This document shows, piece by piece, positions 16,347 through 25,437 of a stretch of DNA of 64,000 bases (positions within the stretch are counted from its first letter, which is position 1; each line of letters starts with the position of its first letter). A program made the translations under genes and the position numbers. The notes beneath the pieces were generated by a model that did no database searches, was not told the origin of the DNA, and was given only the letters and a program-made list of their open reading frames with translations. This stretch comes from Sphaerotilus hippei (GTDB lineage Bacteria > Pseudomonadota > Gammaproteobacteria > Burkholderiales > Burkholderiaceae_C), in NCBI RefSeq assembly GCF_003201595.1, contig NZ_QJJS01000006.1, positions 62,001 through 126,000 of the forward strand, written 5' to 3'.

Positions 16347-17273
16347 TCAGGCCTGACCGCGCGCACGCTGGCGCAGCTTCAGCCAGTGCTTGATGAACGC
16401 GGTGGAGAGCGCGTAGGTGATGGCCCACAGGATCAGCACCAGCGCGGCGGACTTGCCGATGTTGCTGAAGCTGAAGGCCTCCAGGTAGGCCTGCACCTGG
16501 AACACGGTGAGCGAGTCGCCCGGGCCGCCCTGGGTCATCGAGTAGATGATGTCGAACTGCTGGATCGAGTCGAGCATGCGGAACATGCCCGCCGTCAGGA
16601 TGTAGGGCGCCAGCATCGGCAGCGTGATGCGGAAGAACACGAAGCTGGCGGGCACGCCGTCGAGCTCGGCCGCCTCGAAGGGCTGGCGGGGCAGGGCGCG
16701 CAGGCCGGCCAGCAGCAGCACGATGATGAAGGGCGTGTAGACCCAGGTGTCCACCAGCACCACGGTGAACATCGCGCTCTCGGGGCGGGAGGACCAGCCG
16801 AAGTCCGGGATGCCGACCAGGCCCAGCAGCCAGTTCAGCACGCCGAAGCCGGGGTTGGTCATCAGCTTCCACATCAGGCTGGCGATGGCCGGGGCGACCA
16901 TCAGCGGCAGGATCAGCAGCACGCTCATCACGTTGTTGAAGCGGCTGCGCTGCTGCAGCAGCAGCGCGATGCCCAGGCCCAGCAGCAGCTGGATGCCCAC
17001 GGTGGCCACGGTGTAGGTGAGCGAGGCGCGCACCGTGTTCCAGAACGCCTCATCGGTGAACAGGCTGATGTAGTTGTCGAACCAGACGTAGGCCCGCTGG
17101 TCCGGGAAGGACAGGTTGTAGCGCTGGAACGAGTAGCCGACCGCGGTGAAGAAGGGGATGAGGATGCCGATGCACACCAGCAGCGCGGGCAGGCTCAGCA
17201 GATAGGGCAGCACCGACTGCAGGCGCAGCGCACGGCGCGGCTTCGGGCTGGTGGAGAGGGGCAATGTGGACAC
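16347..17273 (-). CDS. ABC sugar/polyol permease (MalF-type)
   Basis: A 308-residue inner-membrane permease of the CUT1 MalF/UgpA class with six predicted membrane segments and the EAA loop EAAELDGVPASFVFFRITLP. The start is GTG at 17273, supported by AAGGGAGG eight bases upstream. It lies about 160 bases downstream of the binding-protein gene, with a strong hairpin between them, which fits the usual excess of binding protein over membrane subunits. Confidence 0.92.
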   Translation of the reverse strand: MSTLPLSTSPKPRRALRLQSVLPYLLSLPALLVCIGILIPFFTAVGYSFQRYNLSFPDQRAYVWFDNYISLFTDEAFWNTVRASLTYTVATVGIQLLLGLGIALLLQQRSRFNNVMSVLLILPLMVAPAIASLMWKLMTNPGFGVLNWLLGLVGIPDFGWSSRPESAMFTVVLVDTWVYTPFIIVLLLAGLRALPRQPFEAAELDGVPASFVFFRITLPMLAPYILTAGMFRMLDSIQQFDIIYSMTQGGPGDSLTVFQVQAYLEAFSFSNIGKSAALVLILWAITYALSTAFIKHWLKLRQRARGQA

Positions 17274-17392
17274 GGTGGGGCCTCCCTTGCGGGCGCAGTG
17301 GAGCGCGCCCGGCCCGGGCGGGCGAGGCGGAGCTCGGACAGAGGAGAAGGACGCCAGCCGGCGCCGGAACCGGGTCGGCTGGCAAGGGAGAG

Positions 17393-17416
17393 GCTGCGGC
17401 CGCGATCGGCCGCAGC
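17393..17416. other. Intercistronic hairpin after the binding-protein gene
   Basis: A 10-bp perfect inverted repeat, GCTGCGGCCG (17393-17402) and CGGCCGCAGC (17407-17416), has a 4-base loop. It starts about 20 bases past the stop of the binding-protein gene and has no T-run. In ABC operons such structures usually protect the binding-protein mRNA from 3' decay or attenuate transcription, which would set a high ratio of binding protein to permease. Confidence 0.6.
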
Positions 17417-17436
17417 AGGCCCCCTGGTCAGCGTGC

Positions 17437-18876
17437 TCAGGCCAAGCCGACGTCCTTGAGCTTGCGGGTCAGCGTCTGGGCCAGCTTGTCCAGGCCTTCG
17501 TCGACAGGGATCTGGCCGCCGTACATCTGCTGCAGCATCGCCGCCCACTCGGTGGTGAACTCGGGGAAGAGCTGCTGCGGCGTGAAGTGGATCTTCGAGT
17601 TGGCGATCGAGTCCTGGTACTGCTTCAGGTAGCCCGGGTAGGTCTTCTCCAGGCGCTGCTGGAACTCGGGGTTGGCCCAGACCGACTTGCGGATCGGGTT
17701 GACCAGGTCACCCTTGGTGGCGCCGAAGGTGGTGTTGTCGGTGCCGGTGGCCCACTGCATGAAGAACCAGGCGGCTTCCTTCTGCTTGGAGAACTCGCTC
17801 ATCGCCAGCGACCAGATCCAGATGTTGGGCGTCGGTGCCTTGGCCTCGGGGTTGGGCGTGAAGCCGCTGAAGGCCAGGTTGCCGGCTTCCTTGTTGGAGC
17901 CGCCGTTCATGAAGTAGCCCAGGATGTCGGCGTCGTAGATCATGGCCGACTGGCCGGCGCCCAGGTCGTTGCCGACCTCGTACCAGGTGTAGTTGGTCCA
18001 GTTCTTCGGGCCGCCGTTCTTCAGCATGTCGATCCACAGCTTGTGGAAGGCCTTGCTGCCGGCCGAGTTCATCGCCGGCACCAGCTTGCCGCCGTTGTTG
18101 CTGAAGTCCTTGCAGCCGTAGTTGGTGTAGCCCGACAGGAAGCCCGCGTGGATGGTGGCCCACGAGCGCGAGCCGCGCACGCCCACGCCGTACATCTTGC
18201 CGCCCTTGCTGATGGCCTTGGCCTTGTCGACCAGGTCGGGCAGGCTGGTGGGCGCCTTCATGCCCATGCCGTCGAGCACCTTCTTGTTGTAGGTCAGCGA
18301 GTTGAGCTCGAAGCCCCAGGGCAGCGCCCACTGCTTGGAGCCGGCCGCACCCAGCTGCGAGCCGGCCTTGCCGTCCCAGGCGGTCGAGGTGCGCAGGCCT
18401 TCGTAGATGTCGTCCCACTGGAAGGCGTCGGACGTCAGCTTCGGATCCTTCAGGAACACGTTCAGGTCGACGATCTGGCGCGCAGGGCCGTACTTCCAGG
18501 TCTGGTAGGCGCCGGTCATGAAGGCGTCGTACTGGCTGCTCTTGCTGGCCAGCGCGGCGGTGACCTTGTCGAAGTAGACGTCCTCCGGAAAGATGTCGTA
18601 GGTGACGTTCAGGCCGGTCAGGGCCTTGAAGTTGTCGAGGTTCTTCAGCATCGCATCCACGTAGGGATGCTTGTTGAGCAGCAGCTTGATGGTGCGGCCC
18701 TTGTGCTTCTGGAAGTCCACGCCGCCGGCGGCCAGCGCGTCGGTGGCCACGCCGTTGAGGGCCAGGCTCGCCGCGGTGGCGCTGAAGCCCATCACGGTGG
18801 CACGGGACAGGAACTCGCGACGACCCAGCCGGTTCTCGTGGCAGGACCGGGCCAGTGCCTTCAATGCTTCGGACAT
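17437..18876 (-). CDS. Tat-exported ABC binding protein for a polyol/sugar
   Basis: A 479-residue type 1 extracellular solute-binding protein. The N-terminus has a twin-arginine motif, GRREFLS at residues 18-24, then a hydrophobic stretch and an Ala-rich cleavage region (DALAAGG), so export is by Tat in folded form. The mature part shows the family's aromatic-rich binding features (GAYQTWKYGPARQ, WALPWGFELNSLTYN). ATG 18876 has GAGGAGA upstream and was chosen over the longer frame. It follows the regulator gene by 45 bases. The ligand is probably a polyol, judged only from the operon. Confidence 0.92.
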   Translation of the reverse strand: MSEALKALARSCHENRLGRREFLSRATVMGFSATAASLALNGVATDALAAGGVDFQKHKGRTIKLLLNKHPYVDAMLKNLDNFKALTGLNVTYDIFPEDVYFDKVTAALASKSSQYDAFMTGAYQTWKYGPARQIVDLNVFLKDPKLTSDAFQWDDIYEGLRTSTAWDGKAGSQLGAAGSKQWALPWGFELNSLTYNKKVLDGMGMKAPTSLPDLVDKAKAISKGGKMYGVGVRGSRSWATIHAGFLSGYTNYGCKDFSNNGGKLVPAMNSAGSKAFHKLWIDMLKNGGPKNWTNYTWYEVGNDLGAGQSAMIYDADILGYFMNGGSNKEAGNLAFSGFTPNPEAKAPTPNIWIWSLAMSEFSKQKEAAWFFMQWATGTDNTTFGATKGDLVNPIRKSVWANPEFQQRLEKTYPGYLKQYQDSIANSKIHFTPQQLFPEFTTEWAAMLQQMYGGQIPVDEGLDKLAQTLTRKLKDVGLA

Positions 18877-18921
18877 GTCTTTGTCTCCTCGTTGTACTGT
18901 CAAAGCGAAACGCTGATCCGT

Positions 18922-19881
18922 TCAGCGCGACGCGGCTTGCGGGTGAAGCACCTGACGGGCAGTGGCCTCATCCACGATCAGAGCGGTGATCACACCGCTA
19001 CGCAGCACGGCGCGGATCGCGTCGGCCTTGTACTTTCCGCCTGCCACCGCGAGCACGTCGCGTCCGCGCAGGTCATCGAGCGAGGCGCCGACGGCACGCT
19101 CGTTCATCTCGCTGTCCACCAGCCCGCCCTCGGCGGTCATGAAACGCCCGGCCAGCTCGCCCACGGCACCGGCGCGAGTCAGGCGCTGGCGCTCCTCCAG
19201 CGTCACCGAGTGGCTGCGCTGCAGGTGGGTCCTGGGGCCGAGTTCGCCCACGCCCACCACGCACAGCTGGCACTCGCGGATCATCTCGAAGACATGCTGC
19301 ACGCCGCTCTGCGCGCGCAGCACCTGGGCGTCGGCGCCGCTGTCGGCGATGAAGGGCACGGGCAGGAAGAAGCACTCGCCGCCGGTGCGTTCGGCCAGCC
19401 GGGCGATCACGTCGTAGGGGTTGGCGGCCGAGCTGCGCGTCAGGCTGCCCAGCAGCGACACGAAACGGGTGTCGGGCAGGTTCATCCGCGGCATGCGGTC
19501 GACCATCGCCGCCAGCGTGCGGCCGTGGCCGATGCCGACCGACTTCAGCGTGCCGCTCTCCAGCTCGCGGCAGAGGTAGCGGGCACCGGCCACGGCCAGC
19601 GCGGCGATCTCGTCGCCCGGGGCCTCGTCGTCATGCGTCGTGGGCACGACCACGCAGCGCTTCAGGCCGAAGGCCTTCATCAGCTCGTCTTCCAGCGCCA
19701 TGCAGTCCGCCGGCACGCCCTCGACCCAGAACTTCACCATGCCGCTCTGCATCGCCGAGGCGATCAGGCGCTGGGCCTTGATGCGCGAGACGCCCAGGCG
19801 CTCGGCGATCTGCTCCTGGGTGTAGCCGCCCACGTAGGCCAGCCAGGCGGCGCGGATCGACAGGCTCTGTTCGTTGTCCAT
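18922..19881 (-). CDS. SorC/DeoR-family regulator, EryD-like
   Basis: A 319-residue sugar-binding regulator. Residues about 20-45 form a helix-turn-helix (YTQEQIAERLGVSRIKAQRL). The rest is the SorC-type effector domain related to sugar-phosphate isomerases, with GIGHGRTLAAMVDRMP and VGVGELGP. It resembles EryD, repressor of erythritol genes in Brucella and rhizobia. It is the first gene of the operon, 45 bases before the binding-protein gene, so it probably controls its own expression through the repeats at 19894-19929. The effector is likely a phosphorylated intermediate of the pathway. Confidence 0.88.
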   Translation of the reverse strand: MDNEQSLSIRAAWLAYVGGYTQEQIAERLGVSRIKAQRLIASAMQSGMVKFWVEGVPADCMALEDELMKAFGLKRCVVVPTTHDDEAPGDEIAALAVAGARYLCRELESGTLKSVGIGHGRTLAAMVDRMPRMNLPDTRFVSLLGSLTRSSAANPYDVIARLAERTGGECFFLPVPFIADSGADAQVLRAQSGVQHVFEMIRECQLCVVGVGELGPRTHLQRSHSVTLEERQRLTRAGAVGELAGRFMTAEGGLVDSEMNERAVGASLDDLRGRDVLAVAGGKYKADAIRAVLRSGVITALIVDEATARQVLHPQAASR

Positions 19882-19893
19882 GGTGCGGGTGTC

Positions 19894-19929
19894 TTTTGAA
19901 CAATTGATCGTTGTTTGAACTTGTGTTCA
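19894..19929 (-). promoter_or_regulatory. Probable operator/promoter of the polyol operon
   Basis: An AT-rich island in GC-rich DNA, 13-48 bases upstream of the regulator ATG. TTTGAAC occurs twice, 19 bases apart (19895 and 19914). AACAA (19899-19903) and TTGTT (19911-19915) form an inverted repeat, and TGAAC-TTGT-GTTCA (19916-19929) is a perfect dyad. Clustered direct and inverted repeats at about two-turn spacing are typical of SorC-family operators. I could not pick a single -35/-10 pair with confidence. Confidence 0.55.
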
Positions 19930-20159
19930 TTCTGGGCAGAGCCCGGCCCCGGGTCAAGGATTCGGCACACGGGGTTTTCCCGCCCGCGCGACGCCATGCG
20001 CCGCGCCCGCCGGAGCTGCCGTGCGTGCAGCGGTGCAAGGGGATCCACGACATGGGAGGTGCCACGGCCGGTCCGGCGGGCGGTGCAGCGGACCCGGCGC
20101 GTGGCAGGGTGGTGCGGGAGCGGCGGGTCGGGAGCGGTGGGGCCGCGGGGCGGACCGTG

Positions 20160-20182
20160 GCGAGGCGGGCGTTCCGCCTCGC
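20160..20182 (-). terminator. Hairpin downstream of the AI-2E-type permease gene
   Basis: A 9-bp stem (GCGAGGCGG with CCGCCTCGC) and a 5-base loop lie about 8 bases beyond the stop codon of the permease gene on the minus strand. There is no T-run, so it may act as an mRNA 3' stabiliser or a weak terminator. Confidence 0.5.
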
Positions 20183-20189
20183 GGGGGGC

Positions 20190-21257
20190 TCAGCGCGACG
20201 CGGTGTCGTCGCCGGACTGGCCGGTCACGAACAGGTCCCAGGCGGCGATGAACAGCGCGGCGATCAGCGGGCCGATGACGAAGCCGTTGATGCCGAAGGC
20301 GGACAGCCCGCCCAGCGTGGAGATCAGCACCACGTAGTCGGGCAGCTGGGTGTCCTTGCCCACCAGGATCGGGCGCAGCAGGTTGTCGACCAGGCCGATG
20401 ACCAGCACGCCGAAGGCGATCAGCACCAGGCCCTTGACCAGCGCGCCGGTGGCCAGGAAATAGATCGCCACCGGCACCCAGATCAGTCCGGCCCCGACGG
20501 CCGGCACCAGCGACATGAAGCCCATCAGCACCGACCACAGCAGTGCACCCTGCACGCCGAGGATCCAGAAGATCAGCCCGCCGAGCAGGCCCTGCGTGGC
20601 CGCCACCGCGATGTTGCCCTTGACGGTGGCGCGGATGACGGTGATGAACTTGCTGAACAGCAGGCGCTTGTGGTCGCGGCTCAGCGGCACCGCGTTGCGC
20701 ACGCTGGCGGTCAGCGAGGCGCCGTCACGCAGGAAGAAGAACAGCAGGTAGAGCGTCAGGCCGCCGTGCAGCAGCAGCTCGAAGGTGTTCTGCCCCAGGG
20801 CCAGCGCCTGTCCGGCGATGGCCTGCCCGCCCTTGGCGATGGCCGCCGAGATCTTCTGGCGCAGCGCGGCCAGGTCGCCCAGGCCGAAGCGGTCGAGCTG
20901 GTCGGTGGCCCACTGCGGCAGCACGCCGACCATGCGGTCGAACAGGCCCGGCAGGTCGATCTCGCCGCTGCTGATGCGGTGGTAGGTGGCCACGCCTTCG
21001 TGCACCAGCGAGACGCCCACCAGCGACAGCGGCAGCACCACGCCGACCAGGCCCAGCAGCAGCGTGAGCACGGCCGCGAGGTTGGGGCGTCCGTGCAGCG
21101 CGCCCAGCAGGCGCCGGTGCAGCGGCATGAACATCACCGCGAGCACCGCGGCCCAGAACACCACGCTGAAGAAGGGCCACAGCACCCAGCCGAAGGCCGC
21201 GGTGACGCTCACCAGCAGCAGGATCAGGGTCTTCTGCTGCAACGCACGTGTATCCAT
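20190..21257 (-). CDS. AI-2E transporter family (PerM/YdiK-like) permease
   Basis: A 355-residue inner-membrane protein of the AI-2E/UPF0118 family. Hydrophobic segments are visible at about residues 12-45, 60-85, 165-185 and several from about 220 to 345. The signature region GGLIFWILGVQGALLWSVLMGFMSL followed by VPAVGAGLIWVPVAIYFL is characteristic. Family members have been linked to autoinducer-2 export or Na+/H+ antiport; the substrate here is unknown. ATG 21257 begins MDTRALQQK; the longer upstream frame is GC-rich non-protein sequence. Confidence 0.88.
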   Translation of the reverse strand: MDTRALQQKTLILLLVSVTAAFGWVLWPFFSVVFWAAVLAVMFMPLHRRLLGALHGRPNLAAVLTLLLGLVGVVLPLSLVGVSLVHEGVATYHRISSGEIDLPGLFDRMVGVLPQWATDQLDRFGLGDLAALRQKISAAIAKGGQAIAGQALALGQNTFELLLHGGLTLYLLFFFLRDGASLTASVRNAVPLSRDHKRLLFSKFITVIRATVKGNIAVAATQGLLGGLIFWILGVQGALLWSVLMGFMSLVPAVGAGLIWVPVAIYFLATGALVKGLVLIAFGVLVIGLVDNLLRPILVGKDTQLPDYVVLISTLGGLSAFGINGFVIGPLIAALFIAAWDLFVTGQSGDDTASR

Positions 21258-21406
21258 CAGGTGTCGAGCCCCATGTGCCGGGCACCGGGGAGTCGGTGCC
21301 GGGTGTGGCGGCATTCTCGCCCAGCGGCTGCCGGAGCGTGCGGGGCGGCGCGGCGCTCGGTGCGCCGCCCTGCGGAAGGCGGACATCGCTCGATGCCGGT
21401 CTTCCC

Positions 21407-21431
21407 TGCATCGACGGGGGAGGCCGATGCA
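21407..21431 (-). terminator. Weak hairpin downstream of the HU-like gene
   Basis: TGCATCG (21407-21413) and CGATGCA (21425-21431) form a 7-bp stem with an 11-base loop, about 19 bases beyond the stop of the HU-like gene on the minus strand. There is no T-run, so its function as a terminator is uncertain. Confidence 0.35.
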
Positions 21432-21449
21432 CGAGGGGTCAGCCCTGGA

Positions 21450-22127
21450 TCAGAGCGTGTCCTTGTAGCCCGGCGTGGGCTTGAAGCGCACGGTCTTGGA
21501 GGCCTTGACCTTCACCGACTCGCCGGTCTGCGGGTTGCGGCCGGTGCGGGCGGCGCGCTTGGCGACCTTGAAGGTGCCGAAGCCGGACACGGACACCGTG
21601 CCGGTCTTCTTCAGCGACTTCTTGATCGCGTCGAACACGAACTCCAGCACGTCGGCCGAGCGGGTCTTGGGCAGGTCGAATTCGGCGGCGATCAGCTCGA
21701 CGAAGACCGCCTTGGTCAGCGGCGGCTTGGCCGCGGCCTTCTTGGCGGCCGGAGCCGGTGCGGCTGCAGGCTTGGCGGCCGGCTTGGCCGTTGCCGTCTT
21801 GCTCGCGACCTTGGCGGCGGCCTTCACCGGAGCGGCTGCCTTCACGGGAGCGGCGGCCTTCACCGGGGCGGCGGCCTTCACCGGGGCGGCGACCTTCGCG
21901 GCCGGCTTGGCGGCGGTCTTGGCGACCGGCTTGGCGACGACCGGAGCCGGAGCAGGGGCCGGAGCCGGTGCAGCCACGGCCTTGGTCGCGGGTTTTGCAG
22001 CGGGCTTGGCCGCTGCCGTCTTCGGGGCCGTCGTCTTGGCCGCAGCCTTCACGGGTGCCTTGGCCGGGGCTTTTGCAGGCACCTTGACGGGGAGGGGAGC
22101 GGTTTTAGAGGCGGTCTTGGTTGCCAT
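21450..22127 (-). CDS. HU-family DNA-binding protein with long histone-H1-like tail
   Basis: A 225-residue nucleoid protein. The last about 95 residues are a HU/IHF domain (LTKAVFVELIAAEFDLPKT, VSGFGTFKVAKR and GRNPQTGE, the arm that inserts into the minor groove). The first about 130 residues are almost only Ala, Lys, Pro, Val and Thr and include four tandem APVKA units, like eukaryotic H1 and bacterial H1-like tails. It should bind and compact DNA, the tail adding charge-driven binding. ATG 22127 is used; an in-frame ATG at 22139 would add four residues. The repeats are also tandem at DNA level (about 21825-21900), so length may vary between strains. Confidence 0.9.
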   Translation of the reverse strand: MATKTASKTAPLPVKVPAKAPAKAPVKAAAKTTAPKTAAAKPAAKPATKAVAAPAPAPAPAPVVAKPVAKTAAKPAAKVAAPVKAAAPVKAAAPVKAAAPVKAAAKVASKTATAKPAAKPAAAPAPAAKKAAAKPPLTKAVFVELIAAEFDLPKTRSADVLEFVFDAIKKSLKKTGTVSVSGFGTFKVAKRAARTGRNPQTGESVKVKASKTVRFKPTPGYKDTL

Positions 22128-22316
22128 GTTCTTTGTCATCTGTACGGCCCACATGACGATGCCCTGGGCCGTGCTGGGCCCCGTCATGATATCGACATCG
22201 CTTCGTGGCCTCGTGCAGCGCCGGCCGGGCGGTGTCAAGCCGGCTTGATCCAGGGCTGACGCGGGAGTCGACTCGGTGCGATAGTACGAGCGACGACAAC
22301 AGGACGGAGGGGCTCG

Positions 22317-23429
22317 GTGCGGCGCACAACTGCAGCAGTGCTGATGGGGGCGGGGCTGCTCGCCGGCGCGGCAGCGCTGGCGTGGTGGTGGCAGCCGGTC
22401 GAGGTCACGACCGCGCTCGTGACCCGCGGGACCGCGGTGGATGCGGTGTACGCCACCGGCGTGATCGAGCCGACGGTGATGGTGCCGGTGGCCCCGCGCA
22501 CCGGAGCGCGGCTGACCGCGCTCGAGGTCGACGAAGGGGCGGCGGTGCGCCAGGGCCAGGTGCTCGCGCGGCTCGAGTCCGACGACCTCCAGCAGACCGT
22601 CGACGAAATGACCGCGCGTGAACGCCTGGCGCGCCTGCAGTACGAGCGCACGCAGACGCTGGTGCGCCAGCAGTTCCTGTCGCCGGCTGAACTCGACCGC
22701 ACCCGCACCGAGCTGCAGGCGGCACAGGCGGCGCTGCAGCGCTCGCGCACGCAGCGTGACTACAGCCAGCTGCTCGCCCCGGCCGACGGGCTGGTGCTGC
22801 GCCGGGATGGCGAGCGTGGCCAGTTCATCCCGGCCGGGCAGGCCGTCTACACGCTGGCCTGCTGCGCGCCGCTGCGGGTGGCCGTCGAGGTCGACGAGGA
22901 GGACATCGCCCGGGTCCGTCCCGGCCAGCCGGTGGTCATGCGCACCGAGGCCCTGCCCGATCGGCTCTTCGATGGCCAGGTCGGCGAGATCACGCCCAAG
23001 GGCGATGCGGTCTCGCGCAGCTACCGGGTGCGCATCACGCTGAAGGAGGCCCCGCCGGTGTCGGACCAGACCGTGCGCAGCGGCATGACGATGGACGCCA
23101 ACATCGTGACCGGCCAGCGGGACCGGGCGCTGCTGATGCCCAGCCAGGCGCTCGGCGGGGCGGTGGTCTGGCGCCTGCACGAGGGCACGCTGCAGCGGGT
23201 GCCGGTCAAGGTCGGAGCCGCCGGCGTCGAGCGCACCGAGGTGCTCGCCGGGCTGGAGGAGGGCGACGAGGTCGTGGTCAGCCCGGCGGCCGGGCTGCGC
23301 GAAGGGCAGCGCGCCCGAGCCCGCGAGGTCGCTGTGGCCGGGTCGGCGCCCGCTGCGGCCTCCGCGTCTCCTTCAGCACCTTCTCCTGCACCCTCCGCGG
23401 CGGCGGCATCGGCCGCCTCCGGGGGCTGA
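22317..23429 (+). CDS. Periplasmic adaptor (HlyD/MacA-like) of an ABC transporter
   Basis: A 370-residue membrane-fusion protein. Residues about 7-24 form an N-terminal anchor or uncleaved signal. A lipoyl/barrel-sandwich motif (VDEGAAVRQGQVLARLES) precedes an alpha-helical hairpin (about residues 95-150) and the second half of the lipoyl domain (LLAPADGLVLRRDGERGQFI). A Ser/Ala/Pro tail ends the protein. The start is GTG 22317, with GGAGG six bases upstream. It forms an operon with the permease and ATPase genes that follow. No outer-membrane channel gene is nearby. Confidence 0.9.
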   Translation: MRRTTAAVLMGAGLLAGAAALAWWWQPVEVTTALVTRGTAVDAVYATGVIEPTVMVPVAPRTGARLTALEVDEGAAVRQGQVLARLESDDLQQTVDEMTARERLARLQYERTQTLVRQQFLSPAELDRTRTELQAAQAALQRSRTQRDYSQLLAPADGLVLRRDGERGQFIPAGQAVYTLACCAPLRVAVEVDEEDIARVRPGQPVVMRTEALPDRLFDGQVGEITPKGDAVSRSYRVRITLKEAPPVSDQTVRSGMTMDANIVTGQRDRALLMPSQALGGAVVWRLHEGTLQRVPVKVGAAGVERTEVLAGLEEGDEVVVSPAAGLREGQRARAREVAVAGSAPAAASASPSAPSPAPSAAAASAASGG

Positions 23430-23434
23430 GCACG

Positions 23435-24690
23435 ATGGCCGGCCCCGCGCTGCGCATCGCCCTGGACGTCGCGCTGGCGCACCTGACCAGCCGCAAGCGC
23501 CAGACGCTGGTGTCGCTGACGGGCGTGGTGCTGGGGGTGGCCTTCTTCCTGGCGGTGTCCTCGCTGATGCGCGGCTCGGAGCTGGACTTCCTGGCCCGGC
23601 TGGTCGACAACAGCCCGCATGTCACCGTCTACGACGAATTCCGCCGCGCGCCCGACCAGCCGGCCCACCTGCGCTGGCCGGGCGCGGCCGTCGAGGTGCG
23701 CCACGTCAAGCCGCAGCGCGAGACCCGCGGCATCCGGGGCTGGTCCGAGCGCCTGGAGGCGATCGAGGCGCTGCCCGACGTGCGTGCGGCCGCGACGCTC
23801 AGCGGCTCGGCCCTGCTCGGTTTTGCCGGGCGCCAGCAGGCGGTGGCGCTCAACGGGGTCGTGCCCGCGACGCTGCGTGACGTCAGCACCATCGACGAGA
23901 AGATGGTGCAGGGCACGCTGCAGTCGCTGGAGGCCCATCCCAACGGCGTCATCATCGGCCAGGGCCTGCTCGACAAGTTCAGCCTGCACCTGGGCAGCAC
24001 GCTGACGGTGCTGGCCAGCGACGGCAGCAGCCGGGCGCTGCGGGTCGTGGGGGTCTTCCGCACCGGCAACGCCAGCTACGACGAAGGCCAGGCCTTCGTG
24101 CTGCTCAAGCGGGCGCAGGCGCTGCTGGGGCGCGAGAACCGCGTCAACCGCATCATCATCCAGCTGAGCGATCCCTACGAGGCCCGCACCGTGGCGCAGA
24201 CCGTCGAGGGCATGACCGGCTACAAGAGCGTGTCGTGGATCGAGGCCTCCGAGGACTTCCTCAGCCTGCTGCTGGTGCGCAACCTGATCATGTACAGCGT
24301 GGTCGCGGCCATCCTGGTGGTGGCCAGCTTCGGCATCTACAACACCATCTCGACCATCGTGATGGAGAAGACGCGTGACATCGCGATCATGAAGTCGATG
24401 GGTTTCCACGCCAGCGACGTGCGCAACATCTTCCTGCTCGAGGGCCTGCTGGTCGGGCTGATCGGCAGCGCCGGGGGCGTGCTGCTGGGCCTGGTGCTGA
24501 TGCGCGGGCTGGCCGAGGTGGTGATCAAGCCGCCCGGCGTGCAGGAGGTGGTGCACCTGCCGCTGTGGTGGGGCGGCGACCAGTTCGTGCTGGCGGCGGT
24601 GTTCGCGCTGGTGTCGTGCGTGCTGGCCTCGTGGCTGCCCGCGCGCCGCGCGGCGGGCGTGATGCCGGTCGACATCCTGCGGGGGGCCGC

Positions 24691-24694
<4 letters not shown>
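23435..24694 (+). CDS. FtsX/LolE-like ABC permease
   Basis: A 419-residue inner-membrane permease of the MacB/FtsX/LolCE class: one membrane segment near residues 22-45, a large periplasmic domain to about residue 285, then three more segments. The coupling motif NTISTIVMEKTRDIAIMKSMGF before the C-terminal segments is typical of LolC/LolE and DevC proteins. Such permeases do not form a pore; they work as mechanotransducers with a periplasmic adaptor, here the preceding gene. The stop overlaps the ATPase start as ATGA. Confidence 0.9.
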
Positions 24695-25428
<734 letters not shown>

Positions 25429-25437
25429 GGCCCGGGC

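Larger units (their letters stand above)
19882..20189. other. Non-coding gap upstream of the polyol operon
   Basis: This 308-base gap lies between the regulator start and the stop of the AI-2E-type permease gene. Bases 19894-19929 are AT-rich and hold the operator-like repeats described separately. Bases 20160-20182 form a terminator-like hairpin. The remaining GC-rich part shows nothing I can assign; reading frames through it are chance extensions. Confidence 0.6.

Noticed and set aside
21825-21900. Tandem short repeats that could look like a CRISPR-like array or minisatellite
   Set aside because: The units are in frame and encode APVKA repeats of the HU protein tail; there are no spacers.
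22144-22172. ACGGCCCA/TGGGCCGT inverted repeat upstream of the HU-like gene
   Set aside because: Eight-base GC-rich arms with a 13-base loop are not rare in DNA of this composition, and there is no supporting promoter context.
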